64,000 bases of DNA from NCBI GenBank assembly GCA_013407085.1, contig JACCGJ010023302.1, positions 31,215 through 95,214 on the forward strand. Direction: 5' to 3'. This document shows positions 57,470 to 64,000 of the stretch, in pieces. The notes under the pieces are model-generated. The model worked only from the letters and a program-made list of their open reading frames with translations. It had not been told where the DNA came from and did not search any database. The stretch's first letter is position 1. The number at the start of each line of letters is the position of its first letter. Made by a program: the position numbers and the translations under genes. This DNA comes from Atriophallophorus winterbourni. Lineage: Eukaryota > Platyhelminthes > Trematoda > Plagiorchiida > Microphallidae.

Positions 57470-59100
57470 ATCCAAATGTAAAGCCTCCTATCCAATTGAA
57501 CACAATAACTATTACCAGAGAAGAGGTGTTATGGGAACTCTATTATCTTTGATCCTATAAAATCCTCTGGTTCCGATAAAACTACCACAAATATACTCAA
57601 GCATTGTGCAAAATTTCTATGCGGACCTCTGACTAAGTTGTTCTGTTAATCGCTGTCCCAAAGTGTGACACCGACGGACTGAAAATCTGGTATAATCTCC
57701 CCGATTGTCGTAGGCGGAGGGCGCTCTGAGCCCGTAAACTAAAGGCCTGTTACCCATTTGTCCACCGTCTGCATTGTGCTTGAAGGGATCGTAGCAAAAT
57801 AACTGACCACATACCTCGAAGAAAATAAGCTCTCTTCGGGATTGCAGCATGGCTTTAGAATGAGATACTTCTGCCTTAGCAACATCCTCCTTATCCTAGA
57901 CGATTGGAATTCAGCAGCAGATGTTGGGGATACTATCCATGTATGTTACCTGAATATGTCGAAAGCCATTGACAGCGTGAACCACATTATTCTTTTGCAG
58001 AAGCTAAATCGTTGGGGATTATTAGACTAAGTAGAAAATTACCTGATTGATCGGCTTGTTCAAGTATCAATGCACGGTGTTTTGTCGAAGTCGGTAGCCT
58101 TGTCAAGTGAAGTACCAATGATATACCGGCTATCATCAAGTGTAAAATCGTACTGTTCGCGAATTATATAAAAGTGTGGTCGATTATAAATCAGCTGGAA
58201 GATTGAGACCAAGCCCCTAAAAATCGCCTATTTTTTAATTTTAAAAGTCACATGTTAAACCTTGGAAAATATGTAGAGTTCCAATATTCTCTTAATGCAC
58301 ACAGCCTCTCGTGGACCACGGGAAGAAAGAATTTAGGAATGATTATAAGCGACACTTTAGGAATGTCGAACCACAGCAATGTCGTCTACAGGAAAAAACT
58401 CATTAATTGTTACTCCTAAAGGGAATTTTCGGTCTCAAAACAGACAATTCCCCGTATTATAAATACGTACGTCAGACCCACGTTGGAGTATGCAGTCTAC
58501 GCATGGTCGCTATGGTTTAAAAATGATGTAGCTACTTTTCAAAGGATATACCATCGAGCTACTAATCACTTCGCCGGACTTAGCTGGAAACCATACAATG
58601 AGCGATTCGAAAGCCTAAACTTATTCGATTATCCACGTCGTCGGCTCCGAGGGAATTTGATTTCAGTTTGCAACATTTTGAATACTGCAACTCACCCTCT
58701 GTAATGTTTATTTAAAATACGGGGCTCGCACACGACAAGAGCTTACATTTTGACTCTGACTGTCACTCATTCACGACACAACTGCAGAAGACATTTTTGC
58801 CGTGCCAGTTTAGTTTACTTGGAAAAATCTACCCGAATATGTTGTAAACCTCTCAAGTAAAGTGTGTTCAAGAGAAATATTGATACATTTTGGCAAGAAA
58901 ACTAAACATCCTGACCCCATGGATCTAGATGCGTCAACCCATTGTGCAAACGAACACAATTTTTTCTCTTTGGATTTTTATCTGATTCTTCAACTGCCCA
59001 GTAAGCAACCAAATCCCGTTTATGCTTGCTATATTATTCGTAGTTCCCATATTATGCTGTGGTTTTTCTAAAGCTGTATGCTTTTAGACCATTAGAATTG
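57470..59100 (+). mobile_element. CR1-like LINE in the right arm (best copy in the window)
   Basis: In broken frames: KSGIISPIVVGGGRSEPVN, TTYLEENKLSSGLQHGFR, YLNMSKAIDSVNHIILLQKL (RT motif A, about 57945-58005), KNLGMIISDTLGMSNHS, then the open C-terminal block YNERFESLNLFDYPRRRLRG (58594-58650). It ends near 59100 with ACCATTAGAATTGAATTGAA, a CR1-like tail. Confidence 0.88.
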
Positions 59101-59384
59101 AATTGAATACAGAGGATTCAAAAGCTGAAGATGTCAATCCATGTGTAGAATCTACCAGAAAATCAGGCAGATATCCAGATGGTTAAACCGCTACCAGGTA
59201 TTACGAATCCTTATATTAATATCTCAGGTTTCTTTTGTCGTTCAAGTACCGCGACACTAAAGGATGATGTGATGATGGTAAGCTTCGACGTTAGTGCCTT
59301 GTTTACATATGTGGAGAGCTCATTAATCAGCAGGAAATACACTCAATTTAAACATAATCTTGGCAGATCGTAATAACTTGAGTG

Positions 59385-59850
59385 CATTGAAAAGTTGCGC
59401 TTGTATGCCACTGTTGGATAAGGTTGGTACGACCAACCTGTTCAAACACATGAACCCGCACTCATGTAAACAGGGTATGAACCTATGCCCGTGAACAAAA
59501 AGCACATTTGCATGCATTTCCATCACACAACCCAAGACCGGGTTCTTAATGTTTGCACGCATCAGTCAGGGACAGTATGAATATGATCCGCATGTGCTTG
59601 AAACAGTGGAAGAATGGTAAACAAGTTGCGCTTGTATGCCACTGTTGGATAAGGTTTGGTACGACCAACATGTTCAATCACATGAGCCCACACTAATGAG
59701 ACAGGGTTTGAACCCTTGAACTTGTCTACCGTTCTACCACTGTTTTAAGCGCATGAGGATCCTGATCCTACTGTTTCTACCTGATGGGTGCAAACAGCAC
59801 GAAACCGGTAGTGAGGTGTGGGATGGAAATACATGCAAATGAGATTTTTT
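59385..59850 (+). repeat. R220 units inserted in the PLE
   Basis: AAGTTGCGCTTGTATGCCACTGTTGGATAAGG starts at 59393 and again at 59619. The first unit is complete (about 226 bp). The second begins in the same orientation but continues in reverse complement from about 59725 (TTGTCTACCGTTCTACCACTG, ACGAAACCGGTAGTG). Confidence 0.85.
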
Positions 59851-60529
59851 GAGTGCATAGAAATTTGTATAGATATGAACTACTTAAAATTTCAACTTTT
59901 TTAAGAGTTATCCACTGTTTCAAGGCACGCTTATCATTTATTCCCGCGGCTTTTGCGAAAATGTACATAGAGTTAACTCTAAAATATGAATATTCGAAGA
60001 CGATTATATGCTAGCGCAATGTCGACGATACATCCGGCATCGAAACGCGACAGATTATATGCATCTCATAGAAACCTTAATTATTTAAATCCAAGATATT
60101 CAATTTACAAAAAATGAGTCGATTGAGGGATATTTTCACATTTGGTCTGTCTTACGCGATTGGAGAATGCTAAAAGAAAAACTTCTATGTACCGTAAACC
60201 AATCAACACGGATGCAGTCTTGAAGTACACCTCTACACATCCGGAAACGGTGCTTCAGTCAGTTTCGAAAACGCTTTTGCACAAAATTGAACAATACAAA
60301 GCGAGCCCATCAAGAACATAGTCGTCGATTTGCTGATCTTGGTTACCCTAATTGCCTCGTTATATAAAATCATCAGAAACGGAAGTATATATACGGCAAA
60401 CTTCTAGAAAACTCGGTACGAAGATAAACAAACACAAAGCGAATCAAGAAGCAGCTGCACGATTCCAGTGAATGTCAATCACTCATCAAAGACTCGTTTC
60501 TAGCTGAACACAGGTCGTTGTGTAGTGGG

Positions 60530-61100
60530 ACGGGTAGTGAGACAAGCCATTTAAGGTCAACGAGTCGCAGCTCTCCCATATCTGGTGAATTATTAGATTT
60601 CGATCCCACATGTATCTCCCCGAGTTACACGCACGCACATAGATTGTTTCTTGATTCATCCCCGAAGTCAACCTGTCCAACGCTAATGGCGTTCACCCAC
60701 AAGAGTAACCGATTGATAAAAGGCGATTATTACGCACAAGACAAATAAGGAAAAACATGCTTATCTGATATAGGCCAACAAACAATCACATCGGTGATCC
60801 TCAACGTGTTTGTCCCGGTTGTCACTTCGATCTGATTTGTCAGTCGATTTCGTGCCAACCGGTACAATTCCATCCCTCGCCACGCAGGGCTCATTTGACC
60901 GACATTGATGAATTGCACACCGTTCGATTGCGGTCGACGTCGTCCATTTTCTCATGATCACGAACATGTCGTTTCTCGAATCGTTCGAATACAATCAATC
61001 CGAAACCCGAAATATTACGAGTTCGCAACTGTCGTCTCGATCTTTTCGGAGCTTCTTGCTCTTGTGCTGCGTCGGAGGGTAGAGTTCTAAATATCATTCT
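60530..61100 (-). repeat. IR-1 copy 6 (inverted), inserted in the PLE
   Basis: Its reverse complement carries ACCGGTTGGCACGAAATCGA, AATCAGATCGAAGTGACAAC, GTGCGTAATAATCGCC, GGACAGGTTGACTTCGGGGA and the IR-1 block order. It is the best match to copies 3 and 4. Confidence 0.8.
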
Positions 61101-61510
61101 GGAGCTAATGTACTTCGCACCTTTACGATAGTGTTGATATTGACAACGTAGACGGGATAAGGCGGAATGACTTCACGCTGAGGTGGTTGAAATAAAATAA
61201 GCTGAAGTGGAAGCTATAAACAAGGTGGATGAGGCAGAAAACTTCACATCTGGCGTCCGGATCTGAAGTGGATAAACACGAACGTGCATGCGCACACGGA
61301 TTAGACAAGAAGGTTAATTGGTCAGCGGATGTTGATCACATCTGCACAACCAAAACAATTAAGGAACTATACAGCATCCAAGAGGTGCACCAAATAAAGC
61401 TAATTATGCTTGTCTATCTTAGCAAGCTCAACGCTAACCATACACTTTGCAGTCTTTAGTTAACATATGATTGGTCAGGTGACTCCAATCTAAATCAGAT
61501 CCCTGAAACC

Positions 61511-61550
61511 CTTGGTCTGATGAAGACGCCGTTTCAGAAGTGCTCCAACC
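61511..61550 (+). ncRNA. Hammerhead ribozyme, 3' half deleted
   Basis: CTTGGT then a perfect CTGATGA core (61517-61523) and most of stem II, but CAGAAGTG runs directly into CTCCAACCGATT. The GAAACGTTACC segment has been lost, so it cannot cleave. Confidence 0.55.
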
Positions 61551-61829
61551 GATTCCTTACAAATATTTTCATGAAAATAGTTCCCCCATTGGTAACAATA
61601 TATTGTTGACTTTTCCAGTAATTATCCAACAAATGGAATTTAATTACTGAATATTGATTGATCGATGAATAATAAGAAGTGGAGAAATGTTCGTGAAATT
61701 TTACCTAATCAACCGTGCTGAAAATTTGATTTTTAATTACAAAGCAATATAAAACAAAGTGAAAATTGTGCATGAAAATAAATTTGAAAAACAATCGATC
61801 CGAGAAGTTTTCGAGTAGCTTTTCACGTC

Positions 61830-62170
61830 AAAGATAAGTTACCTTTAGGCAGCTCTACAAATTGTGTTTATAGAATCAAATGTAAAGATTGTTTCGGAGT
61901 GTTCATCGGACAGACTGCTAAGTAACTTCATACAAGTATTGGAGAGCATACGATGTGCATGAATTGTCCACAGGATGAGAGGGTGTATCAGATCTCAATC
62001 AAGTACTTTGTATTAGCTGTACATGTGTTTGACAGCGTTGACTTTACTACTTTAAATTTACTGTGGCGTACCATTAGGATTTATATTGAACGCCTGCTAC
62101 GATGGCAGTTGAAATAACTAAGGCTGGAGACATCCGGTTGACACGTTAGACGGGGCTGAAATCTTCACAA
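61830..62170 (+). mobile_element. PLE GIY-YIG endonuclease fragment
   Basis: TNCVYRIKCKDCFGVFIGQT (61865-61920), then LHTSIGEH after an in-frame stop. This is the cysteine-bearing GIY-YIG domain of PLEs (here the second motif is VFIG). The 3' coding end follows at about 62095-62170. Confidence 0.8.
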
Positions 62171-62179
62171 TTTGTCACT

Positions 62180-62880
62180 CGGCGCTGTAGTTCAGTTCAG
62201 TTTGCACAGGACTGTATGTGGCTAACGAGCCAATCGAGCGTCCAGATTTCTTTCGGTGGTATGCCACAGAAGAGCGTCCACCACTTCAAACAATATCTTC
62301 ACAAATATCTTCTGGTATGAGAGTAATCTGGAATGCAACAGAAAAACTCCCGTCACCAATGGGTGAGGAGAAACATTGTAACAGACAAATATCAATTAAG
62401 GTAAAATTCTACACGTTATTTAATTGTATAGCTTAGTTAGCTTTATACACAGTTGTCACACATTTAGCCATGCAAGTGTGAAACGCGATGTCGACTGACC
62501 TTGAGCGGTTTCACGCTGTGTTATGTAAGTAGACTGATTGATCCTGTCTTGGATTACATGACTTGACACGACTAGCGTTTACATAGGATGTTTATTCATA
62601 TGACCAATTAGAGGTGGTAGTTAGAGTGCTCGGTAATGACGCTCACTGTTCTGACAAAGCATTTCTAACCGATTGCTTTCAAAGTTATTTTCATGAATAT
62701 AACTATTCCATCGGTCCATTACAAGAATGGGACGAATAAAACCCATTGCCATCAAGAGGTTGATGTGCAAGTGGATAGTCACTACTACAACGTTACACTT
62801 TTCATCTTGGAGAAGAAATCTCTCGTTTGTCTTACATCCGGACGAATCAAGCACGTTCAGTAAAAAAGTTTAATGGAAAA
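62180..62880. other. Stretch between a PLE remnant and the second gene
   Basis: TTCTAACCGATTGCTTTCAAAG at 62662 resembles PLE terminal sequence; nothing else is recognised. Confidence 0.5.
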
Positions 62881-62886
62881 TAAATA

Positions 62887-62892
62887 TTTATT
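62887..62892 (-). promoter_or_regulatory. Polyadenylation signal AATAAA
   Basis: AATAAA on the minus strand, 104 nt after the stop codon at 62996, in a T/A-rich 3' UTR. It supports the exon at 63157-62996 being the real end of a gene. Confidence 0.6.
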
Positions 62893-62995
62893 CTTCTAAA
62901 TAAAAAACACAAGAAAGTAAGAAGCTCTAGTTTTTTCGTTCCATTCAGAACGACTTTGAAAAAAATGGCACGAATCGTAAAAGAGTCTGTTAGTA

Positions 62996-63157
62996 TCAAT
63001 GTATATCGGCGTAGTGTGGACTCCGTGGATCAAACGACAACACATGAACCTTGAGACCATTTGTGAATGCGACGAGGATTCGTCTTCTCTCTGAAGGATC
63101 CGCACAACAATCCGCGCTGTACACACCGTTTGGCAAATTGAGCACACTGGCCACTTG
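62996..63157 (-). CDS. Last coding exon of an unidentified cellular gene
   Basis: 54 codons including TGA, beginning after acceptor TTTTCCAG. It encodes ASVLNLPNGVYSADCCADP, RRRILVAFTNGLKVHVLSF and a short tail ending YADIH. The alternation of hydrophobic strands (ILVAFTNGLKVHVLSF) looks like the final blade of a beta-propeller such as a WD40 protein, but I do not recognise the family. The codon pattern is clean, unlike the surrounding transposon debris. A polyadenylation signal lies about 100 nt past the stop. Upstream exons must lie to the right; none was seen before the window ends. Confidence 0.7.
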   Translation of the reverse strand, partial: QVASVLNLPNGVYSADCCADPSERRRILVAFTNGLKVHVLSFDPRSPHYADIH

Positions 63158-63159
63158 CT

Positions 63160-63840
63160 GGAAAATGGCATTAAGGTATTACAGCAAGGGTGTGTTTTAG
63201 GAAAAACTAAAATGTATATATCATTCATTTGGTCGCCAACCTAAAAATGTAGACAGCAAGTCGCCTGACAGGAACGCATTCGAACTCCCCCCCGTCTTGC
63301 TGCATTTATTTTTGTGCAATCAATCTGCCACACATAAATTAAAAACAGTAGTATCATAAACCTTCTCGATACCCAAACCACTGTTAAAGCTGATAAGGAA
63401 AATGGAACACTTGTTCAGATACGTCACAGCGTTCAATTTCATATCAATGATAAAGTTAAGTTTTACTTTAAACGGATGTTAAATCGAAGTGAAACATATT
63501 AATCGTTTAGTAGTAATCCAAAAACGCGGTTAAAATGTACAGAACCGCAGCAAAATCTACACAGGTGTTTCCCATTCTTTTAAATCAAGGTGAAACACCT
63601 TAACTTACGCACTAGGTCAGATAAGTAGAATCAGTTTCCTTGAGACTTAGGAAAAGTAGAATGGTAAAAAGGGGGAAAACTCGATGACGCAAGTAATTAT
63701 GCCTGCCATGGCGAACTGTTGACTTCAATGATATGATTTGGTTAAACAGTTATCTGGATTGCAAGGATTTTGAAAATATTCGAGACCGATCGGGAGTCCA
63801 TAATCATGAAACGAAAGTTTGCAATGAATCGGCTATAGCA
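63160..63840. other. Probable intron of the second gene
   Basis: 0.7 kb upstream of the last coding exon. Contains a run of seven C at 63287 and AT-rich sequence; no upstream exon recognised. Confidence 0.5.
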
Positions 63841-63849
63841 AGAGAGGTA

Positions 63850-64000
63850 GAACGCCGGCTCCTTATTAATGCATCTCAAGGATGAGATTCCTTTAGGTTG
63901 TGCGACCAACTGCATCTACAAAATCAAATGCAAGGGTTGCGCGGGTGTTTACATTGGGAAAACGTCTAGAGAACTTTGCACTAGGGTAAACGAACATAGG
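63850..64000 (+). mobile_element. PLE GIY-YIG endonuclease, truncated by the window edge
   Basis: KDEIPLGCATNCIYKIKCKG followed by CAGVYIGKTSRELCTRVNEH is open to the last base. It has the Cys pair, the VYIG motif and the downstream R...EH residues expected in the PLE endonuclease, and is the best-preserved copy here. Confidence 0.88.

Larger units (their letters stand above)
54060..58690. repeat. Right arm of the large inverted repeat
   Basis: Mirror image of 44250-48145. It is longer because 56580-57440 contains extra sequence, including partial local duplications. The spacer between arms is about 5.9 kb. Confidence 0.85.
59150..61490 (+). mobile_element. Penelope-like element, decayed and interrupted
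   Basis: VMMVSFDVSALFTYVESSL (RT palm motif A, 59270-59330), KTSMYRKPINTDAVLKYTS (about 60175-60235), VYIRQTSRKLGTKINKHKAN (GIY-YIG endonuclease, 60390-60450) and a 3' coding end at 61150-61270 lie in the right order on the plus strand. They are separated by an R220 pair (59385-59850) and an inverted IR-1 (60530-61100), both later insertions. Stops and frameshifts in every part. Confidence 0.8.

Noticed and set aside
57617..57850. Minus-strand open frame of 77 codons (and its counterpart at 45174-45404)
   Set aside because: Both are antisense to the CR1-like reverse transcriptase in the inverted-repeat arms.
44250..58690. Inverted repeat as an assembly artefact
   Set aside because: The arms differ by more than 10% with independent indels and a one-sided re-duplication, which a collapsed or mirrored assembly would not produce.

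Overview
The window looks like nuclear DNA of a parasitic flatworm, most likely a digenean fluke. The evidence is an AT-rich base composition, five consecutive introns of 28-30 nt at the 5' end of a gene followed by kilobase introns, and a repeat landscape of Penelope-like elements (PLEs) with GIY-YIG endonuclease, CR1-like LINEs, Ty3/gypsy pieces and a tRNA-derived SINE. The species cannot be fixed from the sequence alone.

Positions about 1.7-43.4 kb hold one gene on the minus strand: the N-terminal half of HYDIN, the giant central-pair protein of motile cilia. I could place 28 exons, from the ATG at 43437 to an exon at about 2335-1743. Exons 1-27 join in frame at GT-AG sites and give about 2,380 codons; exon 28 adds about 195. 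They carry serial ASH/MSP-like beta-sandwich domains, then an adenylate-kinase-like region with a degenerate P-loop, then a charged coiled coil. The rest of the gene lies to the left of the window. Its introns contain decayed CR1-like, PLE, gypsy and other LINE pieces plus several short interspersed families.

Positions 43.5-62.9 kb are intergenic and almost entirely retroelement debris. The main structure is an old inverted duplication of about 4 kb. Its left arm is about 44.25-48.15 kb and its right arm about 54.06-58.69 kb. Both arms hold, in mirror order, a CR1-like LINE, a PLE fragment, a hammerhead-ribozyme relic and the 3' end of a second LINE. The spacer contains a decayed Ty3/gypsy pol (minus), an RTE-like LINE fragment (plus) and the body of the second LINE (plus). 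From 59.1 kb to the right edge are three PLE copies, the first broken by later repeat insertions.

At 63157-62996 (minus) there is the last coding exon of a second, unidentified cellular gene, with a polyadenylation signal about 100 nt beyond its stop. Its other exons lie further right. Hammerhead ribozyme motifs with the minimal stem III seen in PLEs occur at about 1270 (+) and 3700 (-), with damaged copies at 47.5, 54.7 and 61.5 kb.
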